Shown here: piece by piece, positions 17,846 through 25,316 of the stretch
Layout: the number at the start of each line of letters is the position of its first letter
How positions within the stretch are numbered: the stretch's first letter is position 1
Assembly (NCBI GenBank): GCA_027486415.1
Contig: JAIXPC010000002.1
Coordinates: 186,001 to 250,000, forward strand
Reading direction: 5' to 3'
DNA length: 64,000 nt
From: Sphingomonadales bacterium
Lineage (GTDB): Bacteria > Pseudomonadota > Alphaproteobacteria > Sphingomonadales > Sphingomonadaceae
Notes under the pieces: generated by a model
Seen by the model: the letters and a program-made list of their open reading frames with translations, nothing else
Told to the model about the DNA's origin: nothing
The model's database searches: none
Program-made: the position numbers and the translations under genes

Positions 17846-18342
17846 CCGGCGTGTTCGTCTCCGTCGGATCGATGATGCCGTTCGACCGGCTGACCCGCGC
17901 CATGGACGACTGGGCGGCGGCGAACCCGGACGTGCCGGTGGAAATCCAGATCGGTCGCGGCAATTACGAACCGCGCCATGCGAAGTGGGTGCGAAAACTG
18001 GCCCTGCCCGATTACCAGGCGCGCGTGGCCGGCTGCGCGCTGTTCGTCGCCCATTGCGGCATGGGATCGATCATTTCCGCGATCGAGGCCGGCAAGCCGA
18101 TCCTGATGCTGCCGCGGCTGGAGAGCCGGGGGGAGCACAACACCGATCACCAGCTGGCAACGGCGAAGCATGTCGGCGTTCGCCCCGGCCTGCACGTGGC
18201 GGCGGACGAGGCCGATCTGAAGGCCCGGGCAACCGCGCTGATTGGCGATGCTCGCAAGGCAGACAGGCTTGCCCCCGCCCGGATTTCGCGCTTTGCCGAT
18301 CCGGATTTCACTGCCCGCATCCGCGCCTTTATCGAAAGCTGA
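17842..18342 (+). CDS. Alg13/PssE-like glycosyltransferase subunit (nucleotide-sugar binding)
   Basis: A 166-residue protein matching the C-terminal catalytic half of GT28 enzymes. It starts VFVSVGSMMPFDRL, like the Alg13 GTxxFD segment. The donor-binding region is VAHCGMGSIISAIEAGKPILMLPRL ... EHNTDHQ, equivalent to the SHAGAGS...P region of MurG/Alg13 with Cys-Gly-Met instead of Ala-Gly-Ala. The start is GTG overlapping the previous stop. Together with the preceding gene it should form one heteromeric transferase using a UDP-sugar. Confidence 0.87.
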   Translation: MTGVFVSVGSMMPFDRLTRAMDDWAAANPDVPVEIQIGRGNYEPRHAKWVRKLALPDYQARVAGCALFVAHCGMGSIISAIEAGKPILMLPRLESRGEHNTDHQLATAKHVGVRPGLHVAADEADLKARATALIGDARKADRLAPARISRFADPDFTARIRAFIES

Positions 18343-18347
18343 GCCCC

Positions 18348-19172
18348 TTGCATCCCTTCATTCCGGTCGAACCCACCGACCGCCCCGGCCACTACCGCAT
18401 GACCGTGCCGAAGAATCTCTGCGTCGGCCCGCCCGACCGGTTGTTCATGTTCGGCGGTGTCGGCCTCGCCAGCGCGCTGGCAGCGGTGGAGGCGCACACC
18501 GGCCGCCCGACCGTGTGGGCGGCGGCACAATATCTGAGCTATGCGCGGCCCGGAACCGATCTGGACCTGGAAGTGATCGTGCCGGTAACCGGCAAGTACA
18601 ACAGCCAGGCGCGGGTGATCACGCGGGCCAAGAATCCTGATGGTTCCGATCAGGAGATCATCACCGTCAACGCAGCGCTGGGCAGCCGGCCCGACAGCCC
18701 GCATCACCAGTGGGCCGAGATGCCGAACGTGCCGCCACCGGAAGACTGCCCGGAGATGACCATCCGCTGGCAGCGCGACCCCGACGACATGAACAGCCAG
18801 TGGGAACGCCGGGTGGCATCGGGCAGCTTTGGCCGCGATCGCGGCAAGGCGCCGCCGTCAGCCGATGGGATCGGCCGGCTGTGGGTGCGGCCGACCAACC
18901 GCGATCTCGATATCGACCGGCTGGTGCTGGCGGTGATGGCCGATTTCCTGCCATCGGGCGTCGGCAACGCGATGGGCGCAAACGCCGGCGGCAACAGCCT
19001 CGACAACACCATCCGCTACATGAACTTCGTGCCCGCCGAATGGGTGCTGGCCGATATTCGCATCCATGCCGTCCACGCCGGGTTCGCGCATGGCCGGGTG
19101 CATCTGTTCGCGCAGGATGGCACGCTGCTGGCCACCGCGAGCCAGAGCCTGATCGTGCGCGTGCACGCCTGA
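18348..19172 (+). CDS. Acyl-CoA thioesterase, double hotdog fold
   Basis: A 274-residue thioesterase of the TesB-like (4HBT_3) group, with two hotdog repeats: residues about 20-110 with GPPDRLFMFGGVGLASALAAVE, and about 175-274 with ADFLPSGVGNAMGANAGGNSLDNTI. These enzymes release free acid from acyl-CoA. The start is inferred as TTG at 18348, 5 bases after the previous stop, because the N-terminal HPFIPVEPTDRPGHY is typical of the family; the first ATG (18399) would delete it. It ends the overlapping operon, and the sulfatase gene follows after 58 bases on the same strand. Confidence 0.85.
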   Translation: MHPFIPVEPTDRPGHYRMTVPKNLCVGPPDRLFMFGGVGLASALAAVEAHTGRPTVWAAAQYLSYARPGTDLDLEVIVPVTGKYNSQARVITRAKNPDGSDQEIITVNAALGSRPDSPHHQWAEMPNVPPPEDCPEMTIRWQRDPDDMNSQWERRVASGSFGRDRGKAPPSADGIGRLWVRPTNRDLDIDRLVLAVMADFLPSGVGNAMGANAGGNSLDNTIRYMNFVPAEWVLADIRIHAVHAGFAHGRVHLFAQDGTLLATASQSLIVRVHA

Positions 19173-19230
19173 CGGCCCTCCCCACAAGCGGGAGGCAGTT
19201 CTGGCACGGTGAGTGCGGTAAGTTTGCCCC

Positions 19231-21156
19231 ATGACACCGCATCTCATCGCCCTGCTCCTCGCCTCTTCAGCGGCGCAGGCCCCGCCAACGGCCAGCCCTG
19301 CGGCACAGGCCGACAATGCGGCGCTGTCGGCGACGCTCAACTGGGCCGACAGCCAGGATTTTGATTTTGCCAGCCGCGGCTTCATGGGCACGCTGGCCGA
19401 CGGCAAGATCCGCAACGACAAGGGCGAGCTGCTGCGCGACCTGAATGACGAGGCGCAGTTCACCGGGCCGGCGCCGGCCACCGTCAACCCCAGCCTGTGG
19501 CGCAACGCGACGCTGGTCGCCAAGCACGGCCTGTTCCAGGTGGCCGACGGCATCTGGCAGGTGCGCGGCTTTGATCTGGCCAACATGACCGTCATTCGCG
19601 GGCAAACCGGCTGGATCATCGTCGATCCCTTGACCGGCGCCGAAGCCGCAAAGGCCGCAATGGCGCTGGTGACCGAAAAGCTTGGCAAGCGGCCGGTGGT
19701 GGCCGTGATCCACACCCACAGCCATGTCGATCATTTCGGCGGCGTGTTGGGCGTGGTCGATCAGGCCGATGTGGCGACGGGCAAGGTGGCGATCATCGCG
19801 CCCGAAGGATTTCTGGAACACGCGGTATCGGAAAATGTCATCGCCGGCCCGGCGATGCTGCGCCGCGCCACCTACATGTTCGGCCAGGCCCTGCCGCGCG
19901 GGGCCACCGGGCACGTGTCGTCCGGCCTGGGCCCGATGGGCACGCCCGGCACCTATGGCCTGATCCCGCCCACCGACAGCATCAAGACGACCGGCGAGAA
20001 ACGCACCATCGACGGGGTGGAGATCGTCTTTCAGGTCACGCCCAACACCGAAGCACCGGCGGAGATGAACTTCTACCTGCCGGCGTGGAAGGCGCTGTGT
20101 CTGGCCGAGAACGCCAATGGCGCCATGCACAATCTGCTCACCCCGCGCGGCGCGCTGGTGCGCGATGCCAGGGGCTGGGCGGATTATCTGATCGAGGCGC
20201 GGCGGCGCTGGGGCGGCGAGACTGACGTGCTGTTCACCAGCCATTTCTGGCCGCGCTGGGGCAAGGACCATATCGGCGACTATCTGCTGCGCCACGCGCA
20301 GGCCTATGCCTTCGTCCACAACGAAAGCGTGCGGCTGATGAACCAGGGCCTGAATGCGGTGGAAATCGGCGAGACGATCAAGATGCCGGAGCCGCTGGCC
20401 AAGGCGTGGTTCAACCGGCCCAATTACGGCAGCCTGAAATTCAACGCCCGCGCCGTCTATCAGCGCTATCTCGGCGCGTTCGACGGCGACCCCGCCAATC
20501 TCGATCCGCTGCCGCGTGCTGACCTCGCGCCGCGCATGGTGGCGCAGATGGGCGGGCCGAGAAAAGTGCTGGCTGCCGGCAAGGCTGCCGCCGCCAAGGG
20601 CGATGACCGCTGGGCGGCGACCCTGCTGTCAACACTGGTGCGCGCCGCGCCCGACACGCCCGGCGCCAAGGCGGCGCTGGCCGGCGTCTATCGCCAGTTG
20701 GCATGGCGGGCCGAGGCTGCGCCCTGGCGCGATTTCTACCTGACCGGCGCGCAAGAGCTGGACCAGGGGATCAAGCCCACCACACAAGCCGCCGCCGCCG
20801 GCATCGCCGCCAATCTGTCGGTGGCCAATCTTCTCGATTCGATGTCGGTGCGTCTGGTGCCCGAACGCGCCATCGCGCCGATGACAATCGCGTTCGAGAT
20901 CCCGGACACCCGGGAACGCCACCTCGTCACCATCGGCAATGGCGTCATGCTGCACGAAAAGGGCGTTACCGACCCCGCACAAGCCACCCTGGTGGTGCCG
21001 CGGCGCGCCTTGATCGGGTTGATCGGCGGCGCCGTGAAGGCACCGGAGCTGGTGATGGCCGGCCAACTGGCCATCAAGGGCGACATGACGGTGCTGCAGC
21101 GCTTCATGGGCCTGTTCCAGCCGCCGAAGCCGGATTTCCCGCTGGTGGCGCCGTAA
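19231..21156 (+). CDS. Alkyl sulfatase (SdsA/BDS1 type)
   Basis: A 641-residue secreted enzyme of the SdsA1 family, which hydrolyses primary alkyl sulfates such as dodecyl sulfate to alcohol and sulfate. A short signal peptide ends near residue 17. The metallo-beta-lactamase Zn site THSHVDH is at 162-168, with further ligands in ENANGAMHN and SHFWPRWGKDHI. The middle is the dimerisation domain. The C-terminal 130 residues form the SCP2-like substrate-binding domain seen in SdsA1. The length matches the family (about 650). It is adjacent to the thioesterase operon; released fatty alcohols could feed acyl metabolism, but this is only suggestive. Confidence 0.93.
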   Translation: MTPHLIALLLASSAAQAPPTASPAAQADNAALSATLNWADSQDFDFASRGFMGTLADGKIRNDKGELLRDLNDEAQFTGPAPATVNPSLWRNATLVAKHGLFQVADGIWQVRGFDLANMTVIRGQTGWIIVDPLTGAEAAKAAMALVTEKLGKRPVVAVIHTHSHVDHFGGVLGVVDQADVATGKVAIIAPEGFLEHAVSENVIAGPAMLRRATYMFGQALPRGATGHVSSGLGPMGTPGTYGLIPPTDSIKTTGEKRTIDGVEIVFQVTPNTEAPAEMNFYLPAWKALCLAENANGAMHNLLTPRGALVRDARGWADYLIEARRRWGGETDVLFTSHFWPRWGKDHIGDYLLRHAQAYAFVHNESVRLMNQGLNAVEIGETIKMPEPLAKAWFNRPNYGSLKFNARAVYQRYLGAFDGDPANLDPLPRADLAPRMVAQMGGPRKVLAAGKAAAAKGDDRWAATLLSTLVRAAPDTPGAKAALAGVYRQLAWRAEAAPWRDFYLTGAQELDQGIKPTTQAAAAGIAANLSVANLLDSMSVRLVPERAIAPMTIAFEIPDTRERHLVTIGNGVMLHEKGVTDPAQATLVVPRRALIGLIGGAVKAPELVMAGQLAIKGDMTVLQRFMGLFQPPKPDFPLVAP

Positions 21157-21224
21157 GCGGCCATTGTTTTTCGTCTGATCGCCAAAAGCCATTGCAGCCG
21201 CGGTCGACTCGTGATTACTTTCCC

Positions 21225-21242
21225 CCCTGAAGTTTATCAGGG
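21225..21242. promoter_or_regulatory. Palindrome upstream of luxR-type gene, possible operator
   Basis: CCCTGA-AGTTTA-TCAGGG, a perfect 6-bp inverted repeat with a 6-base centre, lies 64 bases before the ATG of the LuxR-family gene. It contains CTG-N8-CAG, resembling but shorter than a canonical lux box (CTG-N10-CAG). An autoregulatory site is possible; as RNA it would also fold as a hairpin. Confidence 0.4.
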
Positions 21243-21306
21243 AGCATGGGGACCACCCCTTGGCCCAGCAGAGGCCGGCCCCGCCCACATATTCGGGGAG
21301 TGATCA

Positions 21307-22077
21307 ATGGACCTGTCTGCCAGCCTTGCTGCCGTCTCCATCCGCAGCATGTCCGATGTGCGCAGGGCCGCAGAAGCGCTGCGGGATATTGCGCTGCGCT
21401 GTTCGGGCCTGCACGTCATCGCGGCAGACAACATCGCGTCCAAGACGCCGATGGAGGACGCGGACGGCAACATCCTGGCCGCTGACGTGTTCGGATGGAC
21501 CGGCGAGAACGAGCATTGGTGGAAGGATTCCAAACTGGCGTTGTCGTCGCCGCTGTCGCGCGCCTGCCGGTACGAATCGGAAGTGTTCTGGGCCAACGCG
21601 CAAGGGTTCCACACCCGCCAGCCCAACCCCTATCTCGACGAGATGAGCCTCGAGAATTTCGAGAAGCGCGCGCTCACCAAGGCATCGATCGTGGTGCCGC
21701 TCCACCTGCCGTTCGGCCAGATCGGCGCTGTCTGCTATGTCTCGCGTGATCCGGAACGCACCGACATGTCGGCCGAATATGAACAATGGGCCGATATGCT
21801 GGCGCTGCTGTCCCACCGTTTCGTTGCCGGCTATGTGAAGGCGCACCGCACCCGCCGCTGGCTGCCGTGCGATTGCCAGCTCACCAAACGCGAGGTGGAA
21901 TGCCTGCGCTGGGCCAGCATCGGCAAGACCGACAAGGAAATCAGCCTGATCCTGTCGCGCAGCCACGCCACCGTGCGCTTCCACATCCAGAATGCCGGCG
22001 AAAAACTGAACGCCGTCAATCGCAGCCAGACCATCTTCAAGGCGGCGCAGCTCGGCTACCTGGGCGCAGCGGCGTAA
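21307..22077 (+). CDS. LuxR-family transcriptional regulator, solo with diverged ligand domain
   Basis: A 256-residue protein with an N-terminal autoinducer-binding-like domain (about 20-175) and a C-terminal LuxR HTH (191-250: LTKREVECLRWASIGKTDKEIS ... ATVRFHIQNAGEKLN). The HTH is intact, including the Glu, Leu and Gly positions conserved in the family. In the ligand domain the aromatic residues W71, W72 and W95 are present, but the Tyr and the Asp-Pro that hold acyl-homoserine lactone in TraR/LasR are not evident; SSPL stands near the DP position. No luxI synthase is in the window, so it is a solo. A GGGGAG site precedes the ATG. Confidence 0.88.
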   Translation: MDLSASLAAVSIRSMSDVRRAAEALRDIALRCSGLHVIAADNIASKTPMEDADGNILAADVFGWTGENEHWWKDSKLALSSPLSRACRYESEVFWANAQGFHTRQPNPYLDEMSLENFEKRALTKASIVVPLHLPFGQIGAVCYVSRDPERTDMSAEYEQWADMLALLSHRFVAGYVKAHRTRRWLPCDCQLTKREVECLRWASIGKTDKEISLILSRSHATVRFHIQNAGEKLNAVNRSQTIFKAAQLGYLGAAA

Positions 22078-22124
22078 TCATTCCATTCATGGCGCGTGAA
22101 GCTGCCGCCGGCTATGGCGGAGGC

Positions 22125-22712
22125 ATGAAACACGTGCTTCCGCTTCTTGCCCTTGTCATCGCCGCGCCGGCCAGCGCCACCAGCCTGGCCGATGTCGCGG
22201 CATCGCTGAAGGGCACCACCAGCCTGTCGGCCGATTTCACCCAGACTGGCGCCGATGGCCGCGTGCTGGCCGGCAAGATGTGGCTGGCGCGCCCCGGCAA
22301 GGTGCGGTTCCAGTATGACAAGGCGCCCATGCTGCTGGTCGGCGACGGGCGCACATTGTCCTTCGTCGATTACCAGGTGAAGCAGGTGAGCCAGTGGCCT
22401 GTCAGGCGGACGCCGCTGCAGATCCTGCTGGCGGCTGAACCCGATCTGGCCCCCTATGCCCGCATCACCGCCGATACACCGGATGGCGTCGAGATTGCCG
22501 CCCGCGATCCCAAGCGGCCGGAATTCGGCACGTTGTCGATCCGGTTCGTGAAGGTTGCCAGCGCGCCGGGCGGGCTGGCGCTGGCAGGGTGGACCGCGCT
22601 TGACGCGCAGGGCGGGCGCAGCGACGTTCGCCTGTCCAACGTGCGCTATGGCGCCAGCCTGGCGGGCGTGGCCTTCACCTTCACCGATCCGCGTCGCGAC
22701 GGGCCGCGATAA
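22125..22712 (+). CDS. LolA-family outer membrane lipoprotein carrier protein
   Basis: A 195-residue periplasmic protein with a signal peptide (residues 1-18, ending APASA). The body resembles LolA: SLADVAASLKGTTSLSADFTQTGADGRVLAGKMWLARPGKVRFQYDKAP is the half-barrel start, where QTFxQTxxDxxG and the Arg equivalent to R43 (here in KVRFQY) are conserved. LolA carries lipoproteins from the LolCDE complex to the outer membrane. The more distant sphingomonad proteins of this type could also be LolA-like factors for other lipids. The ATG at 22125 follows GGCGGAGG. Confidence 0.82.
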   Translation: MKHVLPLLALVIAAPASATSLADVAASLKGTTSLSADFTQTGADGRVLAGKMWLARPGKVRFQYDKAPMLLVGDGRTLSFVDYQVKQVSQWPVRRTPLQILLAAEPDLAPYARITADTPDGVEIAARDPKRPEFGTLSIRFVKVASAPGGLALAGWTALDAQGGRSDVRLSNVRYGASLAGVAFTFTDPRRDGPR

Positions 22713-22867
22713 TCTTGAAGCTGCCTGCGAATCCCGTTCAGCTTCGGGCAAGGTCGAATCGGGCATAAACGTCAACAGCAGGCGGTGGTGCCTGCCGGTT
22801 TCGCCCCCTGTTGACCGGCAGCACCGCGTATCCAAAACCGCCTGCTTGCGTGACGAGCGCAGACACG

Positions 22868-22899
22868 ACCCCTGGCACCACGCCCCCGGTGCCAGGGGT
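22868..22899. other. Strong 12-bp hairpin in lolA-xthA gap
   Basis: ACCCCTGGCACC and GGTGCCAGGGGT form a perfect 12-bp inverted repeat around an 8-base loop. There is no T-run on either side, so it is not a standard intrinsic terminator. It lies in the 239-base gap between the LolA-like gene and xthA, the longest non-genic stretch in the window. Both strands there carry short open frames, but their third codon positions lack the strong G/C bias of neighbouring genes. Confidence 0.5.
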
Positions 22900-22951
22900 C
22901 AACTGTATCTGGCAGGTGACGAAGCGCACGCCTTCGCCTACATCGCAGATC

Positions 22952-23740
22952 ATGCCGCTTCGCATCGCCACCTGGAACATCAACAGTGTCCGCGCCCGCG
23001 CCGATATCGTGGCGCAATTCCTGCGCGATCATCAGCCCGACGTGCTGTGCCTGCAGGAAACCAAGGTCGCCAACGACATCTTCCCGCATGGCCTGTTCGA
23101 CAATCTGGGCTACACCCACCGCATCCTGAACGGCCAGCGCATGCATCATGGCGTGGCCACCATTGCCCGTGTGCCGCTGGACGGTGCCTGGCGCTATGAC
23201 TGGCAGGACAATGGCGAGGCCCGCCACATCGGCGTGCGGCTGCCCGGCGGCGTTCTGCTGGAGAATGTCTATGTGCCGGCCGGCGGCGACGTGCCCGACC
23301 GGGATCTCAACCCCAAGTTCGGCCAGAAACTCGACTTCATCGAACGGATGACCCGTTGGTCGGAAGGGCTGAAGGGCCCGGCTGTTATTGTCGGCGATTT
23401 CAACGTCGCACCGCTGGAATGCGACGTGTGGAACCACAAGGCGCTGCTCGATGTCGTCAGCCACACGCCGATCGAAGTCGATGCGCTCAACCGCCTGCAG
23501 CAGAGCCACGAGTGGGTGGACATGGCGCGCCGTTTCAACCCGGCGCCGGAGAAATTCTTCACCTGGTGGAGTTATCGCAACATCGATTGGCGCCTGTCGG
23601 ATCGCGGCCGCCGGCTTGATCACATCTGGTGCTCGCCCGATGTCGCCAGCACCGCGACGGCGTTCGAGGCCGTGCGCGATGCCCGCGACTGGGGCAAGCC
23701 GTCCGACCATATCCCGCAGATCGTGACGCTCGACCTGTGA
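22952..23740 (+). CDS. xthA: Exodeoxyribonuclease III
   Basis: A 262-residue AP endonuclease / 3'-5' exonuclease of the EEP family used in base-excision repair. Hallmarks are RIATWNINSVRAR at the N-terminus, CLQETKV (catalytic Glu), IVGDFNVAP (Asp, Asn), WWSYR, RLDHIWCS and the final KPSDHIPQ with the catalytic Asp-His pair. The length is normal. The ATG at 22952 gives the conserved N-terminus. Its stop overlaps the ribA start as GTGA, so the genes are translationally coupled. Confidence 0.96.
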   Translation: MPLRIATWNINSVRARADIVAQFLRDHQPDVLCLQETKVANDIFPHGLFDNLGYTHRILNGQRMHHGVATIARVPLDGAWRYDWQDNGEARHIGVRLPGGVLLENVYVPAGGDVPDRDLNPKFGQKLDFIERMTRWSEGLKGPAVIVGDFNVAPLECDVWNHKALLDVVSHTPIEVDALNRLQQSHEWVDMARRFNPAPEKFFTWWSYRNIDWRLSDRGRRLDHIWCSPDVASTATAFEAVRDARDWGKPSDHIPQIVTLDL

Positions 23741-24810
23741 GCATTGCGCCCGCGCATCTCGCCGAAGCCGCCTGCGACGCGCTGCGCCGTGGGCGCATCG
23801 TTGGGGTAGGCGGGCTGGCGATCCTGTCGGCAGAACTGGCCGACACCGATACACTGGCGGCGCTGGAAACGCAGGAGCGCGCCGGCCTGATCATCACCGC
23901 GCGCCGCGCCGGCGTGCTGAACCTTGCCAACCAGATCGCCGCCGCCGCCCCCGATCCCGAACCGGTGTGGGTCGACCGGCCCGACTGGCTCGATCTGCCC
24001 GCCAGCCGCGCCGTCGCCGATCCGGTGCTGGATCTGGCGACGCCGCTGAAAGGCCCGTTCCGCACCCGCGCCCTGGGCGAAGACGCGCCATCGGCCCGTG
24101 CCGCCATTGCGCTTGCCAAGCTGGGGGCGCTGATCCCCGCCGTCTATGCCGTGCCGCTGGGCGATGCGCCCGCTGCCGTCACCTGCCCGGCCGATGCCAT
24201 CCTGGCCCTGCCGCCGGCGCAGGCGCGCGTCCGCGTCTCCAGCCGCGCCCGCCTGCCGCTGGCCCGTGCGGAAGATTGCCAGGTCGTCGCCTTCCGCCCC
24301 GATGATGGCGGGCCGGAGCATCTGGCGCTGGTGATCGGCAACCCGGATGTGCGCCAGCCCGTGCTCGCGCGCCTGCATTCGTCGTGCCTCACCGGGGATG
24401 TGCTCGGCAGCCTGAAATGCGACTGTGGCCCGCAGCTGCACGCCGCCATCGCCGCCATCGCGGCCCATCCGGGCGGTGGCATCCTGCTCTACCTCCAGCA
24501 GGAAGGCCGCGGGATCGGCCTGCTCAACAAATTGCGCGCCTATGCCCTGCAGGATCAGGGCTGGGACACGGTGGACGCCAACACGCGGCTGGGCTTCGAA
24601 CCCGACGAGCGCGACTTTTCCCTCGCTGCCGCCATGTTCAACGTGCTGAATGTCACCAGCGTGGCGCTGATGACCAACAATCCGCTGAAGGTGGAAGGCC
24701 TCGCCGGCCACGGCTTCACCGTCACCCGCGTTGCCCACGACATGCCGCCGAACCCGCACAACGCCGCCTATCTCGCCACCAAGCGCGACCGGCAGGGGCA
24801 TATGTTGTGA
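23737..24810 (+). CDS. ribA: GTP cyclohydrolase II with RibB-like N-terminal remnant
   Basis: A 357-residue protein. Residues from about 160 form the GTP cyclohydrolase II domain, which opens GTP in the first riboflavin step. The Zn ligands are in SSCLTGDVLGSLKCDCGPQLH, with QQEGRGIGLLNKLRAYALQDQG, DTVDANTRLGF and LMTNNPLKVEGL following. The first 150 residues align by pattern with the start of DHBP synthase (ALRRGRIVGV ... GLIITARRAGVLNL) but lack the DDEDRENE catalytic stretch, so this half should be inactive for DHBP formation. The start is GTG overlapping the xthA stop; its own stop overlaps the next GTG. A separate ribB must exist elsewhere. Confidence 0.93.
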   Translation: MSIAPAHLAEAACDALRRGRIVGVGGLAILSAELADTDTLAALETQERAGLIITARRAGVLNLANQIAAAAPDPEPVWVDRPDWLDLPASRAVADPVLDLATPLKGPFRTRALGEDAPSARAAIALAKLGALIPAVYAVPLGDAPAAVTCPADAILALPPAQARVRVSSRARLPLARAEDCQVVAFRPDDGGPEHLALVIGNPDVRQPVLARLHSSCLTGDVLGSLKCDCGPQLHAAIAAIAAHPGGGILLYLQQEGRGIGLLNKLRAYALQDQGWDTVDANTRLGFEPDERDFSLAAAMFNVLNVTSVALMTNNPLKVEGLAGHGFTVTRVAHDMPPNPHNAAYLATKRDRQGHML

Positions 24811-25316
24811 CCATCTTCCACGCCAACGCTGCCGCCGGCACGGTGAGCGCGTTTGGCGAGACCCACACCGCCAGCTTTGGCAAGGGCGGATGGTGCGGCG
24901 CCGCCGAAAAACGCGAAGGTGACGGCAAGTCACCGCTAGGGCTGTGGCCGATACGTGCGGCGCTGATCCGCCCGGATCGCCTGCCCGCCCCCAAAACCGC
25001 GCTGCCGTGGCGCTGGCTACGACCTTGGGACGGCTGGTCCGACGGCGCCGACGACCCCGCCTACAACCGGGCGGTCTCACGCCCCCACTCCTTCAGCCAC
25101 GAGAGCCTGTGGCGCGACGACCACGCTTACGACATCATCCTGGTGCTCGCCCACAACGACAGCCCGCCGGTGCCGGGCCTGGGCAGCGCGATCTTCTGGC
25201 ACGTCCGCCAGCCCGATGGGCGGCCCACCGAAGGCTGCGTGGCAATGGACCGCGACGTGCTGGCGCGCTGGCTGGACGCGATGGCACCGGGTGATGCCAT
25301 CGCGATCAGGGCTTAA
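24807..25316 (+). CDS. L,D-transpeptidase family (YkuD-like) protein
   Basis: A 169-residue protein with the catalytic pattern of YkuD/ErfK domains: HND at 116-118, IFWHVRQPDG with His132, then TEGCVAM with Cys144. Such enzymes form 3-3 cross-links or attach proteins to peptidoglycan. This short form, without signal peptide or LysM, matches the DUF/YkuD-catalytic subgroup often annotated L,D-transpeptidase family or L,D-peptidoglycan transpeptidase-like. Lack of an export signal leaves its site of action open. The start is GTG in a GTGA overlap with ribA, and its 3' end overlaps the S10 peptidase gene tail to tail by 4 bases. Confidence 0.88.
   Translation: MTIFHANAAAGTVSAFGETHTASFGKGGWCGAAEKREGDGKSPLGLWPIRAALIRPDRLPAPKTALPWRWLRPWDGWSDGADDPAYNRAVSRPHSFSHESLWRDDHAYDIILVLAHNDSPPVPGLGSAIFWHVRQPDGRPTEGCVAMDRDVLARWLDAMAPGDAIAIRA

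Noticed and set aside
21145-21175. GC hairpin followed by TTGTTTTT at the end of the alkylsulfatase gene
   Set aside because: The stem is only about 4 bp and overlaps the stop codon; too weak to call a terminator.
22738-22983. Possible 81-residue minus-strand gene overlapping the xthA start
   Set aside because: No recognisable family, no clear ribosome site, and third codon positions are far less GC-biased than in real genes here.
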